From Rhodocyclaceae bacterium (lineage in GTDB: Bacteria > Pseudomonadota > Gammaproteobacteria > Burkholderiales > Rhodocyclaceae): 64,000 nt of DNA. The notes beneath the pieces were generated by a model, which saw only the letters and a program-made list of their open reading frames with translations, was not told the origin of the DNA and did not search any database. Positions 34,069-43,724 of the stretch are shown piece by piece. The stretch is taken from NCBI GenBank assembly GCA_020445765.1, contig JAGRFY010000016.1, forward strand, positions 21,551 through 85,550, in the 5' to 3' direction. Made by a program: the position numbers and the translations under genes. Positions within the stretch are counted from its first letter, which is position 1, and every line of letters begins with the position of its first letter.

Positions 34069-34812
34069 ATGGACCGCCTGATCTATACCGCGATGACCGG
34101 CGCCAAGCATACGCTCGGGCAGCAGGCGGCGGTGTCGCACAATCTCGCCAATGCCACCACCACCGGATTTCGCGCCGAGATGCATCGCCTGCGGGCGGTC
34201 GAGGTTCAGAGCGAGGCCAGGCTGCCGACCCGTGCCTTCGTCGTCGATGCGTCCGCCTACAGCGACTATTCGCAGGGGCCGCTGCAGGAGACGGGCCGCA
34301 GTCTGGACGCCGCGGTCCGCGGCCCGGGCTGGTTTGCAGTGCAATTGCCCGATGGCAGCGAGGCCTACACGCGAAACGGTAATTTCCAGATGTCGGCCAA
34401 CGGTGTACTCGAGACGGCGTCCGGACTGCCGGTGCAGGGCGACGGCGGTCCGATCACGATCCCGCCGGACAACGAGGTATTGATCGGTGCGGATGGTTCG
34501 ATCTCGACGCTGCCGACCACCGGTGCCCAGAACATTGTCAATGTCGTCGGCCAGCTCAAGCTGGTCAATCCACCCGAAGCGGATCTGATCCGCGGTGAAG
34601 ACGGTCTGTTCCGGTTGCGCAATGGGGGAGCCGCGCAGGCCGACGAAGGCGTCCGGGTCATCGGCGGACACCTGGAGGGCAGCAATGTGAACGTCGTCGA
34701 CCAGATGGTGAACATGATCTCGCTGGCACGCCAGTTCGAGATGCAGACGCGCATGCTGACCACCGCCGAACAGGACGATCGTACGGCGACCCGCCTGCTG
34801 GCGAGCAGTTGA
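34069..34812 (+). CDS. flgF: Flagellar proximal rod protein FlgF
   Basis: A 247-residue rod protein starting MDRLIYTAMTGAKHTLGQQA, the usual FlgF N-terminus. It continues with GPGWFAVQLPDGSEAYTRNGNFQ and ends with NVVDQMVNMISLARQFEMQTRML. It follows flgE after 28 bases. Unusually it is separated from flgG by 134 bases. Confidence 0.96.
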   Translation: MDRLIYTAMTGAKHTLGQQAAVSHNLANATTTGFRAEMHRLRAVEVQSEARLPTRAFVVDASAYSDYSQGPLQETGRSLDAAVRGPGWFAVQLPDGSEAYTRNGNFQMSANGVLETASGLPVQGDGGPITIPPDNEVLIGADGSISTLPTTGAQNIVNVVGQLKLVNPPEADLIRGEDGLFRLRNGGAAQADEGVRVIGGHLEGSNVNVVDQMVNMISLARQFEMQTRMLTTAEQDDRTATRLLASS

Positions 34813-34814
34813 CG

Positions 34815-34846
34815 GCGCCGAGAAACCCGACAAAGTCGGCGCTTTT
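34815..34846 (+). terminator. Terminator-like hairpin between flgF and flgG
   Basis: GCGCCGA (34815-34821) pairs with TCGGCGC (34836-34842) and is followed by four T residues. An inner alternative hairpin CCGAC-AAA-GTCGG is also possible. A second hairpin CCGGC-CGCT-GCCGG lies at 34858-34871. No clear promoter for flgG follows in the gap to 34946, so the hairpin may only lower transcription of the distal genes. Confidence 0.4.
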
Positions 34847-34946
34847 CGGCCAATCGACCGGCCGCTGCCGGCCCTAACATGAAGCTGTCACCGTGCGCGT
34901 GTCGTCGTTTTGAGCGCAGGGAATCGACAAACTGCAGGAGCACGAC

Positions 34947-35729
34947 ATGATCCGCTCGCTCTGGATTGCCCGAACCGGTCTGGATTCGCAGCAAATGCAT
35001 CTGGACATCATCTCGAACAACCTCGCCAACGTATCGACGGCGGGATTCAAGCGCTCGCGGCCGGTGTTCGAGGACCTGATCTATCAGAACCTGCGCCAGG
35101 CCGGCGCACAGAGCACCCAGCAAACCCAGATCGCGACGGGACTGCAGATCGGCACCGGTGTGCGTCCGGTGGCCACCGAGCGCATACACACTCAGGGCAA
35201 CCTCAACCAGACTGGCAACGACTTCGACGTCGCGATCAGCGGCAAGGGCTTCTTCCAGATTTCGTTGCCGGACGGCACCACGGCCTACACTCGCGACGGC
35301 TCGTTCCAGCGGGACAACACCGGGCAACTGGTCACGGCGGCGGGTTACCCGCTGGCCGACGCCATCATCGTTCCCGAGGACGCGCAGACCGTGACGATCG
35401 GACGCGATGGCACGGTCAGCGTGACACTGCCGGGGCAGGCCGCGCCGAGTCAGGTCGGAACGATCCAGCTCGCGACCTTCATCAACCCGACCGGGCTGCA
35501 GTCGATCGGCGAGAACCTGTTCCTCGAGACCGCCTCCAGCGGCACTGCCACACCGAACACGCCGGGCCTGAACGGTGCCGGCATTCTGAATCAGACCTTC
35601 ATCGAGACCGCCAACGTCAATGTTGCCGAGGAACTCGTCAATTTGATCCAGACGCAACGGGCGTACGAGCTCAACTCGCGGGCGATCCAGACGTCGGACC
35701 AGATGCTCGGCCGGCTGACCCAGCTCTAA
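34947..35729 (+). CDS. flgG: Flagellar distal rod protein FlgG
   Basis: A 260-residue protein of exact family length. It starts [16 protein letters not shown] with [23 protein letters not shown]. The middle has [20 protein letters not shown]. The end is [24 protein letters not shown]. It forms the distal rod. GCAGGAG precedes the ATG. Confidence 0.98.
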   Translation: MIRSLWIARTGLDSQQMHLDIISNNLANVSTAGFKRSRPVFEDLIYQNLRQAGAQSTQQTQIATGLQIGTGVRPVATERIHTQGNLNQTGNDFDVAISGKGFFQISLPDGTTAYTRDGSFQRDNTGQLVTAAGYPLADAIIVPEDAQTVTIGRDGTVSVTLPGQAAPSQVGTIQLATFINPTGLQSIGENLFLETASSGTATPNTPGLNGAGILNQTFIETANVNVAEELVNLIQTQRAYELNSRAIQTSDQMLGRLTQL

Positions 35730-35731
35730 CG

Positions 35732-36400
35732 ATGATGAACAAGACGCTTTCCGTGCTGATCTCGATGCTGGCGGCGTGCTCGACGTTCGAGCCGACCGCG
35801 AGTACCGCGGTACACCAGCCGATGACGGTGCGGCCGATGCCTCGCGCCGACAACGCACCGGCCAATGGCGCGATCTTCCATGTCGCGCAGGTACGGCCGC
35901 TATTCGAGGATCGGAGGGCGCGCTTGCTCGGCGACACGCTGACGATCAACCTGGTCGAGAGCAACACCGCGCAGAAGGCCTCCAACGCCAGCGCCAGCCG
36001 CGAGTCGAGTGTCTCGGGCGGCATTACGTCGGCCGCCAAGGTGCCATTCACCGGGCTCGCCGGCCTCGGTGTCGAGGCCGGTACCACCAGCGACTTTACC
36101 GGACAGGGCTCGGCCGCCGCCAACAACCGTTTCAACGGGACGATCACCGTCACCGTGGTCGAGGCCTATCCCAACGGCAATCTGCTGGTCTCGGGCGAAA
36201 AGCAGATCGCGATCAACCAGGGAAACGAATTCATCCGATTTTCAGGGGTGGTCAATCCGAGCTACATCACCGGCTCGAACACCGTGCAGTCCACCCAGGT
36301 GGCGGACGCCCGCATCGAGTACAAGTCCAGCGGCTATATCAGCGAGAGCCAGGCGATGGGCTGGCTGCAGCGCTTCTTCGTGGCGCTGATGCCGTTCTAG
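35732..36400 (+). CDS. flgH: Flagellar L-ring protein FlgH (lipoprotein)
   Basis: A 222-residue lipoprotein with signal and lipobox LAAC (Cys near residue 14). Family blocks are [28 protein letters not shown] and [23 protein letters not shown]. It forms the outer-membrane L-ring around the rod. The first ATG overlaps closely with the flgG stop; ATG 35735 is one codon later and equally possible. Confidence 0.97.
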   Translation: MMNKTLSVLISMLAACSTFEPTASTAVHQPMTVRPMPRADNAPANGAIFHVAQVRPLFEDRRARLLGDTLTINLVESNTAQKASNASASRESSVSGGITSAAKVPFTGLAGLGVEAGTTSDFTGQGSAAANNRFNGTITVTVVEAYPNGNLLVSGEKQIAINQGNEFIRFSGVVNPSYITGSNTVQSTQVADARIEYKSSGYISESQAMGWLQRFFVALMPF

Positions 36401-36409
36401 GGGTCGTCG

Positions 36410-37528
36410 ATGCCTGCCTTCCTCAACGGTTCGAGACGACTTGCGGCATTGCTCTTCTGCTTGCTGGTGCTGGCGGGGCCGGCCGCCGCCGAGCGCATCA
36501 AGGACCTCGCGTCAATTGCCGGCGTGCGTGACAACCAGCTGATCGGTTACGGCCTGGTGGTCGGCCTGGACGGCAGTGGCGATCAGACGACGCAGACGCC
36601 GTTCACGGTTCAGAGCGTGATCAACATGCTCGGCAATCTCGGGGTGCAACTGCCGCCAGGTACCAACCTCCAGTTGAAGAACGTCGCGGCCGTGATGGTC
36701 ACCGCGGACCTGCCGGCCTTCGCCCGTCCCGGTCAGCAGATCGACATCACCGTTTCGTCGATCGGCAACGCCAAGAGCCTGCGCGGCGGGACGCTGTTGC
36801 TGACGCCGTTGAAGGGCGCCGACGGACAGATCTACGCCTTGTCCCAGGGCAACGTCGTGGTCGGAGGGGCGGGCGCGTCCGCGGGTGGCGCGTCGGCAGT
36901 GATCAATCATCTGTCGGCGGGGCGGATTCCGGGCGGCGCCACGGTCGAGCGGGCGGTCGCGACCGCGCTCGGGCAGGGTGATTTCGTCCATCTCGAACTC
37001 AACGAAACCGACTTCGGCACCGCCCGCAAGGTGGTCGATGCGGTCAATGCCGCCACCGCGCCGGGCACTGCGGCCGCGCTCGACGCACGGACGATTCAGG
37101 TTCGTGCGCCGCTCGATTCGACCACCCGGGTCGCCTTCATCGGCATGCTCGAAAGTCTGCCGGTGACACCCGAGCAGCAGAGTGCCAAGGTGGTGGTGAA
37201 CTCGCGCACGGGATCGGTGGTGATGAACCAGGCGGTCACGCTGCAGCGCTGCGCAGTCGCCCACGGCAACCTGTCGGTGACGGTGGGAACCGACACCGCG
37301 GTGAGCCAGCCGCCCCCACTGTCGGGCGGCCAGACGGTGGTGACGCAATCCGCCAGCGTCGCAGTCGAACAGAGCCCGGGCAGCCTGATCAACGTGCCCG
37401 ACGGCGCCAACCTCGCCGAGGTGGTCAAGGCGCTCAATGCCGTCGGTGCGAACCCGCTCGACCTGGTCAGCATCCTGCAGGCGATGAAGGCGGTCGGGGC
37501 GCTTCGCGCGGAACTGGAGGTGATCTGA
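36410..37528 (+). CDS. flgI: Flagellar P-ring protein FlgI
   Basis: A 372-residue exported protein. The signal peptide ends near [20 protein letters not shown], the conserved mature start. Further blocks are [40 protein letters not shown] and [25 protein letters not shown] at the C-terminus. It forms the periplasmic P-ring with help from FlgA. It sits nine bases after flgH. Confidence 0.97.
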   Translation: MPAFLNGSRRLAALLFCLLVLAGPAAAERIKDLASIAGVRDNQLIGYGLVVGLDGSGDQTTQTPFTVQSVINMLGNLGVQLPPGTNLQLKNVAAVMVTADLPAFARPGQQIDITVSSIGNAKSLRGGTLLLTPLKGADGQIYALSQGNVVVGGAGASAGGASAVINHLSAGRIPGGATVERAVATALGQGDFVHLELNETDFGTARKVVDAVNAATAPGTAAALDARTIQVRAPLDSTTRVAFIGMLESLPVTPEQQSAKVVVNSRTGSVVMNQAVTLQRCAVAHGNLSVTVGTDTAVSQPPPLSGGQTVVTQSASVAVEQSPGSLINVPDGANLAEVVKALNAVGANPLDLVSILQAMKAVGALRAELEVI

Positions 37529-37531
37529 ACG

Positions 37532-38479
37532 ATGAACGCCGCAGATGCGATCAATGCGATCGATCCTCGCAGTTTCAACGAATTGAAGCGTCTCGGGCGC
37601 GAGGGCAATTCCTCGGAAGCGATCCGGGCCGCCGCGCGCCAGTTCGAGGCGCTGTTCCTGCAGATGGTGCTGAAGGCGATGCGCGACGCTACGCCAAAGG
37701 ACGGCCTGCTCGAGAGCGATCAGTCGCGCCTGTACCAGTCGCTGCTCGACCAGCAACTTGCGATGCAACTCGCCAACGGCGGTGGCACCGGATTCGGCGA
37801 CGTCATTGCGCGCCAACTGGGTGCGGATCCGGTTGCGCGTGGAAGTGCAGCGTCCCGACCGGGCGGCATCATCGGATTCGACCAAGTGGCAGCGATGGCC
37901 GCCCGAAGCGCGGCAAAAGATGCCGCTGCGACCGGCATCGGCGGCGGTGAATTGCCGGTCGAGGAGATCTTTGCCGAGGCCGGGTCGCCGCGTGCGTCGG
38001 TGCCGGAACATGCCCGCGCCTTCGTCGATCAGGTGTGGCCGCATGCGATGGCGGCGAGTCGCGCCACCGGCATCCCGGCGCACTTCATGGTGGCGCAGGC
38101 CGCTCTGGAGACCGGCTGGGGGCGTCACGAGCTGAAACGGCCGGATGGCTCGCCGTCCTACAACCTGTTCAACATCAAGGCCGGGGGCGACTGGCGCGGC
38201 GCGACGGTGTCAATGGATGCGCTGGAATACAGCGATGGCAAGCCCTTCCGGGAGCCGTCGCGATTTCGTGCCTATGCGAACTACGGGGATGCCTTCGAAG
38301 ACTATGCGCGCCTGCTGAGCGGCAATCCACGCTACTCGGAAGTGCTCGGGCAGGACGACGCAGTAGCGTTCGCACGCGGCCTGCAACAGGCCGGCTATGC
38401 CACGGATCCGATGTATGCCGACAAGCTGGCCCGGATCATCGGTGGCAATACTTTGCGGGCGGCACTCTTCGGCGACTGA
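37532..38479 (+). CDS. flgJ: FlgJ, rod cap with muramidase domain
   Basis: A 315-residue two-domain protein. The N-terminal rod-binding part (about 1-100) has AARQFEALFLQMVLKAMRDATP. The C-terminal glucosaminidase-type domain (about 160-310) has VAQAALETGWGRHEL with catalytic Glu193, and YNLFNIKAGGDWRG. The rod cap and peptidoglycan hydrolase are fused as in Salmonella and not split. It starts 3 bases after flgI. Confidence 0.97.
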   Translation: MNAADAINAIDPRSFNELKRLGREGNSSEAIRAAARQFEALFLQMVLKAMRDATPKDGLLESDQSRLYQSLLDQQLAMQLANGGGTGFGDVIARQLGADPVARGSAASRPGGIIGFDQVAAMAARSAAKDAAATGIGGGELPVEEIFAEAGSPRASVPEHARAFVDQVWPHAMAASRATGIPAHFMVAQAALETGWGRHELKRPDGSPSYNLFNIKAGGDWRGATVSMDALEYSDGKPFREPSRFRAYANYGDAFEDYARLLSGNPRYSEVLGQDDAVAFARGLQQAGYATDPMYADKLARIIGGNTLRAALFGD

Positions 38480-38500
38480 TCTCACGGCCGTCCGTAGAGC

Positions 38501-38516
38501 TGGCAAAGGTTTTGCA
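38501..38516 (+). promoter_or_regulatory. Sigma-54 promoter of flgKL
   Basis: TGGCAAAGGTTTTGCA has GG (38502-38503) and GC (38514-38515) exactly 10 bases apart and a full TTGCA -12 element. Transcription would start near 38527, about 28 bases before the flgK ATG. AGGGA lies 5-8 bases before that ATG. Confidence 0.72.
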
Positions 38517-38554
38517 TCAGGGAGACGTAACAACACCTGTCGCTAGGGAAAACC

Positions 38555-40567
38555 ATGGCCAGTCTGCTCAACATCGGAATCACCGGACTCAATGCCGCCC
38601 AGTCTGGGCTGGTGACGACCGGCCACAACATCTCGAATGCGGGGACGCCTGGCTACAGCCGCCAGAGCATCGTTCAAAGTACCCAGGATCCGGTGTTCTC
38701 GGGTGGTGGATTCTTCGGTACCGGAACCCGCGTCGACACGGTCAAGCGGGCCTACAGCCAATACCTCGAAAACCAGGTGCTCGGGGCCGATACCCGACGT
38801 GCCGAACTCGAGACCTACTCGGCCCAGATCGGGGAGCTGGACAACCTCCTGGCCGATCCGGCGGTGAGTCTTTCCGGCGCACTCGAGGAATTCTTCAAGG
38901 GCGTCCAGGACGTTGCTGCCAACCCGTCCAACGTCCCGGCGCGCCAGTCGCTGCTGTCGTCGGCGGAGGCAATGATCTCGCGCTTCCAGGCGATCAATGG
39001 ACGCATCGATCAGGTGCGGGACAGCAACGAAGACGTGATCGCCGGCTCGGTCGACCAGATCAACTCGCTGGCCGAAGAGATCGCCGCCCTGAATGCGCAC
39101 ATTACCGCTGCCCAGGTCGGCGGTCCCAGCCTGCCGGCCAACGACTTGCTCGATCAGCGCAACGACCTGCTGCGCCAGCTCAACCGCTTCGTCCGGGTCA
39201 ATGCGGTCGAGGAGTCGAACGGTTCGGTATCGGTGTTCGTCGGCTCTGGCCAGGCATTGGTGATCGGCGGCGAGGCGGCAACGTTTTCGGCCTTTCCGGC
39301 GCCCGACGATCCGGCGCGGCTGGCCATCGGCATGACGACGCCGTCGGGCGGCCTCATCGTGTTTCCGGAAGGTCTTCTCGGTGGCGGCCAACTCGGCGGT
39401 GCGCTGGCATTCCGGCGTGAGGCGCTCGATCCCGCGCAGAACCAACTCGGACTGATCGCCGCCGGCCTCGGGGTGGCCTTCAACGAACAGCATCGCCTCG
39501 GCATCGATCTCGACGGCGCTTTCGGCGGCGATTTCTTCACCAATCTGGTTCCGACGGTCAAGGGCATCGATGGCGCCACCAGTGACGTGACGGTTGCCTT
39601 CGACCCGGCGGGAGCAGCGAATCTGACGGCCGACGAGTATCTGTTGACGGTCGATTCGGGTGCCGCCAGCGGCTACGTGCTGACCCGCCGCTCCGACGGT
39701 CAGGCCGTGAGTGCCGCCGACGTCGGTCTCAGCGTCACGCTAGGGGCTCCTTCCTCGCTGACCGATGGTGACGAATTCCTGCTGCAGCCGACGCGCAACG
39801 TGGCGCGGGACATTGCCCTGGCGATTCGCGATACGCGTCTGGTGGCAGCGGCGGATCCGGTGGTCGGCAACACAACGCTGGCCAATGGCGGTACCGCTGT
39901 GATGTCCGACGTTCGCGCGGTCCGCATCGGCAACATGGATGGCACGCCGGCCGACAACAAGCCGGACTTCAACGACATCACCTTGAGCTTCAATGCCGCC
40001 ACCAATGTGCTGGCACCGTCCGCAACCGGACTGACCTTCACGCCGGCCAGTCTGGCATTCGATCCTGCGACCGACGCCGCGGGCAAGACCTTCACGCTCA
40101 CCGCGAACGGCGGTGGGTCATCATTCGACGTCCAGTTCCGCATTGGTGGTGTGCCGGCCAATGGCGACACGTTCACGCTTTCGCCGAATCAGGGTGGCGG
40201 CGAGATCGGCGTATCGGACAGTCGCAACATGGTCGCCCTTGGTGCCCTGCAATTCAACAAATCGCTCCTGGTGCGGCGCGATGCCGGCGGCGTGCCGGTA
40301 TCGGGCACCGCGACAGCGACCTTTCAGTCCGTCTATTCGCAACTGGTCGCCGACGTCGGCAGCAAGGCGCGCGAGGTGCAGGTCGGGGAGCAGGCGCAAC
40401 AGAAACTGCTCGACCAGGCGAACGCGTCGCGCGAAGCCCTGTCCGGCGTCAACCTGGACGAGGAGGCGGCGAATCTGGTGCGCTACCAGCAGGCCTATCA
40501 GGCATCTGCGCGCGTGATGCAGATCGCCGGCCGCCTGTTCGACGAGATCCTGTCGATCGCGCAATAA
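38555..40567 (+). CDS. flgK: Hook-filament junction protein FlgK (HAP1)
   Basis: A 670-residue protein, at the long end of the family. The N-terminus is LNIGITGLNAAQSGLVTTGHNISNAGTPGYSRQ. Typical blocks are LGGALAFRREALDPAQNQLGLIA and, at the end, GVNLDEEAANLVRYQQAYQASARVMQ. The extra length lies in the variable centre (about 340-560). It joins the hook to the filament with FlgL and is a client of FlgN. Confidence 0.97.
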   Translation: MASLLNIGITGLNAAQSGLVTTGHNISNAGTPGYSRQSIVQSTQDPVFSGGGFFGTGTRVDTVKRAYSQYLENQVLGADTRRAELETYSAQIGELDNLLADPAVSLSGALEEFFKGVQDVAANPSNVPARQSLLSSAEAMISRFQAINGRIDQVRDSNEDVIAGSVDQINSLAEEIAALNAHITAAQVGGPSLPANDLLDQRNDLLRQLNRFVRVNAVEESNGSVSVFVGSGQALVIGGEAATFSAFPAPDDPARLAIGMTTPSGGLIVFPEGLLGGGQLGGALAFRREALDPAQNQLGLIAAGLGVAFNEQHRLGIDLDGAFGGDFFTNLVPTVKGIDGATSDVTVAFDPAGAANLTADEYLLTVDSGAASGYVLTRRSDGQAVSAADVGLSVTLGAPSSLTDGDEFLLQPTRNVARDIALAIRDTRLVAAADPVVGNTTLANGGTAVMSDVRAVRIGNMDGTPADNKPDFNDITLSFNAATNVLAPSATGLTFTPASLAFDPATDAAGKTFTLTANGGGSSFDVQFRIGGVPANGDTFTLSPNQGGGEIGVSDSRNMVALGALQFNKSLLVRRDAGGVPVSGTATATFQSVYSQLVADVGSKAREVQVGEQAQQKLLDQANASREALSGVNLDEEAANLVRYQQAYQASARVMQIAGRLFDEILSIAQ

Positions 40568-40585
40568 ACGCAGGAGTAGCAGACC

Positions 40586-41494
40586 ATGAGAGTGAGTACC
40601 GCGCTGATTCACGATACCGCCGTCGGCAGCATCCAGGACCAGCAGACCAAGCTGCTGTCGCTGCAGCAGCAGGTTGCCACCGGACGCCGTGCAGTGAAGC
40701 CCTCGGACGATCCGATTGCCACCGCCCGCGCCCTCGAGGTGTCGCAATCGAAGAGCGTGAACAATCAGTTCCAGCTCAACCAGGGCTACGCGAAGGAAGC
40801 GCTGGGGCTGGTCGAGAACAAGCTGGAGGGCGTCAAGGACATCCTCGGCTATGTCCGCGATCAGGTGGTCGCCGCCGGCAACGGTTCGTTCAGCCAGTCC
40901 GAACGGGATGCCGTGGCGATCGACCTGAGGGCGCGTTTCGACGCCTTGCTGTCGCTCGCCAACAGCCAGGACGGCAAGGGTGAGTACGTGTTCTCCGGCT
41001 TCAAGGGCGACACCCAGCCGTTCGCGGGCGGTCTGTCCGGTGTGACCTACCAGGGCGACCAGGGCGAGCGCACGATGCAAGTGTCGACGTCGCGGGTGCT
41101 GCCGGTGTCCAACAGTGGCGACGAAGTCTTCATGAAGGTGCCTGGATCGACGGCGAATCTGTTCGGCGTGATTTCGAATTTCATCACCGATCTGGAAAAT
41201 CCGCTGGCATCGGTGCCGGCGGCGGTCAGCACGGCGCTGACGGAACTGGATTCGTCCTTCGACAACATCCTGCGGGTTCAGGCGTCGATCGGATCGCGCG
41301 TCAATGAGGTCGAAGCGCTGGAGAACGTGTCCGGCGACCTGGACCTTCAATATGCACAGGCGATCTCGCGACTGCAGGATGTGGACTACGCGGAGGCGAT
41401 CAGCGACCTGACCATGGAGCAGACCTTCCTGCAGGCGGCACAGCAGTCCTTTCTGAGGGTTGCCAACCTGTCACTGTTCAATTTCCTGAACTGA
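40586..41494 (+). CDS. flgL: Hook-filament junction protein FlgL (HAP3)
   Basis: A 302-residue protein. The N-terminus is MRVSTALIHDTAVGSIQDQQ. VATGRRAVKPSDDPIATARAL is the flagellin-type D0/D1 motif. The C-terminus is TFLQAAQQSFLRVANLSLFNFL. It links FlgK to flagellin. It follows flgK after 18 bases with CAGGAG. Its stop overlaps the start of the next small gene by one base. Confidence 0.97.
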   Translation: MRVSTALIHDTAVGSIQDQQTKLLSLQQQVATGRRAVKPSDDPIATARALEVSQSKSVNNQFQLNQGYAKEALGLVENKLEGVKDILGYVRDQVVAAGNGSFSQSERDAVAIDLRARFDALLSLANSQDGKGEYVFSGFKGDTQPFAGGLSGVTYQGDQGERTMQVSTSRVLPVSNSGDEVFMKVPGSTANLFGVISNFITDLENPLASVPAAVSTALTELDSSFDNILRVQASIGSRVNEVEALENVSGDLDLQYAQAISRLQDVDYAEAISDLTMEQTFLQAAQQSFLRVANLSLFNFLN

Positions 41495-41877
41495 TGCGGC
41501 ACTGGGTCATCCTGCTGGCTGCCTTGTCGTTGGCCGCGCCGGCTGCCGAATTCGAGCACGGCGCATCGTCCGTCGACCCGGAGCTCCCGCTCGCGGAATC
41601 GAGCCTGCCGACCGGCGCGTGGTCGCTCGAGCACGAAGATCTCGGGGGCGGTCGCCATCGATTGCACCTGCTGCTGGATCGGCTTCATACCGGCGACGAC
41701 GGCAGCGCTCGATTGATCGTCCGCCGCTGGGCCGAGCAACGACTGCGAGCCGAGGGCCGAGCCGGATACGAATTGCTTCGCTACGAAGCGGGCGTGCGTT
41801 CCGGCTGGTTCGTCGGGCGGCGTTACGTCGACGCCGAGTTGCGCTTCTTCAGCTCGTCGAGCTTCGGCAGCTTCTAG
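41494..41877 (+). CDS. Small exported protein of unknown function downstream of flgL
   Basis: A 127-residue protein. The signal peptide MRHWVILLAALSLAAPA is followed by a mature region rich in Arg, Glu and Leu and a Ser/Phe-rich end (FFSSSSFGSF). No motif was recognised and there are no cysteines. The ATG overlaps the flgL stop (TGATG), which indicates translational coupling and shared expression with the hook-filament junction genes. It ends 17 bases before the convergent fliR stop. Confidence 0.65.
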   Translation: MRHWVILLAALSLAAPAAEFEHGASSVDPELPLAESSLPTGAWSLEHEDLGGGRHRLHLLLDRLHTGDDGSARLIVRRWAEQRLRAEGRAGYELLRYEAGVRSGWFVGRRYVDAELRFFSSSSFGSF

Positions 41878-41894
41878 GCAAATTCGCCCTGCGC

Positions 41895-42677
41895 TCAATG
41901 AAGCGCTTGGAGCAACTGACCGACCGCGTCGAATCCACGATCGAAGAAGTGCCGCATGGCCGGCGCGAATGCTTCCATCGACAGCATCAACACCAGGAAG
42001 CCGGTACCGAGGGTTACGGGAAATCCGATCGCGAATAGATTGAGCTGCGGTGCTGCCCGGGTCAGCACACCCATCGCAATGTTGACGACGAGCAGCGTCG
42101 CCATGATCGGCATCGCAAGCAGCAGTCCGGCTGCAAACAAGGTCGTGCCGAAGCGAACCGCCGACATCCAGCCGTCACCGTGCAGCGGCGTGGCGCTGAC
42201 CGGCAGCCATTCGAAGCTTCGAATGACCACATCCACCAGCAGCAGATGACCATTCAGCGCCAGGAACAGCAGGCTGGTGATCAGGCCCATGAACTCGGCG
42301 ACCACTGCCGTTCGTCCGCCCGAGTCCGGATCGAAGAAGGCTGCGAAGGACAGTCCCATCTGCAGGCCAACCAGCTCGCCGGCGACATCGACGGCGGCAA
42401 ACACGATCCGCATCATGACCGCGATCGCCGCGCCGATCAGAAACTGCTGTGCCATGATCGCCAGGCCGATGCCGGAGGCCGGCGCCACCGTCGGCATCGG
42501 TGGCAGTGCCGGCAGCACGGCGACGGCAATGCCGAGGCCGATCGCAACGCGAACCCTGATCGACACGCCGCGATTGCCGAACAGCGGCGCCGAGCTGACC
42601 ATGCCCAGAATGCGCACCAGCGGGAACATCAGGGCCGCCAGCCAGGCATCGAGTTGCGCGTCGGTGACGGTCAGCAT
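41895..42677 (-). CDS. fliR: Flagellar export gate protein FliR
   Basis: A 260-residue integral membrane protein with about six helices. Family features are PLVRILGMVSSAPLFGNRGV at the N-terminus, GELVGLQMGLSFAAFFDP in the middle and PQLNLFAIGFPVTLGTGFLVLML near the end. It completes the FliPQR channel. The frame is open to 42761, but ATG 42677 is the family start, and the flhB partner gene is not adjacent. Confidence 0.95.
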   Translation of the reverse strand: MLTVTDAQLDAWLAALMFPLVRILGMVSSAPLFGNRGVSIRVRVAIGLGIAVAVLPALPPMPTVAPASGIGLAIMAQQFLIGAAIAVMMRIVFAAVDVAGELVGLQMGLSFAAFFDPDSGGRTAVVAEFMGLITSLLFLALNGHLLLVDVVIRSFEWLPVSATPLHGDGWMSAVRFGTTLFAAGLLLAMPIMATLLVVNIAMGVLTRAAPQLNLFAIGFPVTLGTGFLVLMLSMEAFAPAMRHFFDRGFDAVGQLLQALH

Positions 42678-42691
42678 GCGGTGCCGATCGG

Positions 42692-42961
42692 CTAGCCGAT
42701 CATGCCTGGGATCGAACCGTAGAGGCGACGAATGAAATCGGTGATGTGCGTGATCATCCACGGCCCCATCACCACCAGCGTGACGAAGATCGCGACCAGC
42801 TTCGGCACGAAAGTCAGCGTCATTTCATTGATCTGGGTTGCAGCCTGGAAGATGCTGACCAGCAGGCCGGTGGCCAATGCTGCGAGGAACAGCGGGGCCG
42901 ACACCAGCAGGGTCAGTTCGACCGCCTGACGGCCGAGATCGATGACAGTGGTCGGAGTCAT
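42692..42961 (-). CDS. fliQ: Flagellar export gate protein FliQ
   Basis: An 89-residue protein with two membrane helices. TPTTVIDLGRQAVELTLLVSAPLFLAALATG is the first, and GLLVSIFQAATQINEMTLTFVPK the conserved connecting region. Normal length; it lies between fliP and fliR as usual. Confidence 0.97.
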   Translation of the reverse strand: MTPTTVIDLGRQAVELTLLVSAPLFLAALATGLLVSIFQAATQINEMTLTFVPKLVAIFVTLVVMGPWMITHITDFIRRLYGSIPGMIG

Positions 42962-42980
42962 GGTGCATTCCCCTTCTGCT

Positions 42981-43724
42981 TCATCCGAAACTTCTCACCA
43001 GCGAGCCAACCAGCAGCGTCCAGCCGTCCACCAGCACGAACAGCATGATCTTGAACGGAAGCGACACGATGACCGGGCTCATCATCATCATGCCCATCGA
43101 CATCAGTACCGAGGCAACGACCATGTCGATGATCAGGAAGGGCAGGAAGACAATGAATCCGATTTGAAACGCGGTCTTCAATTCGGACGTGACGAAGGCC
43201 GGAATCACCACTCGCAAGGGCAGGTCTTCGACCTTGTCCACCGGGTCGGCGCGTGACAGCGACGCAAATAGTTCGAGATCCGGCTCGCGCACCTGATCGA
43301 GCATGAACGCCTTGACCGGGAGGCTGGCCCGGGTCAATGCCTCTTCCAGCCCGATCGCGTTCTCGGATAGTGGCAGATAGGCATTCGTATAGACACGCTC
43401 GGCGACCGGCGACATGACGAAGAAAGTCAGGAACAGACTGAGACCGAGCAGCACCTGATTGGGCGGCGAGGTCTGGGTGCCCATTGCCTGACGCAGCAGC
43501 GAGAAGACGATGATGATCCGGGTAAAGCAGGTCATCATCAGTACGGCCGCTGGAATGAACGACAGCAGGGTGAGCAGGACCAGGGTCTGGACGGTCAGAC
43601 TGTAGCTGGTGCCTCCGTCAGCGGTCGGCGCGCTGGTGAGGGCCGGCATCGACTGCGCAAGCGCATCCGCCGCCGGCAGCGCCGCAAACAGGATCAGCGC
43701 GGAATGCCAACGCCGGCGCATCAT
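42981..43724 (-). CDS. fliP: Flagellar export gate protein FliP
   Basis: A 247-residue protein. A cleavable signal (ALILFAALPAADALAQ) precedes four helices with LTLLSFIPAAVLMMTCFTRIIIVFSLLRQA and GFIVFLPFLIIDMVVASVLMSMGMMM, both diagnostic. ATG 43724 overlaps the fliO stop by four bases. A longer frame running to 44195 is not used, because it covers fliO. Confidence 0.97.
   Translation of the reverse strand: MMRRRWHSALILFAALPAADALAQSMPALTSAPTADGGTSYSLTVQTLVLLTLLSFIPAAVLMMTCFTRIIIVFSLLRQAMGTQTSPPNQVLLGLSLFLTFFVMSPVAERVYTNAYLPLSENAIGLEEALTRASLPVKAFMLDQVREPDLELFASLSRADPVDKVEDLPLRVVIPAFVTSELKTAFQIGFIVFLPFLIIDMVVASVLMSMGMMMMSPVIVSLPFKIMLFVLVDGWTLLVGSLVRSFG

Noticed and set aside
34910-35731. An upstream extension of flgH by 274 codons
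   Set aside because: It is the shadow of flgG in another frame. FlgH begins at a clear lipoprotein signal at 35732.
38035-39420. A 461-codon plus-strand frame across the flgJ-flgK junction
   Set aside because: It is out of frame with both genes, which have full domain support, and it crosses the flgK promoter.
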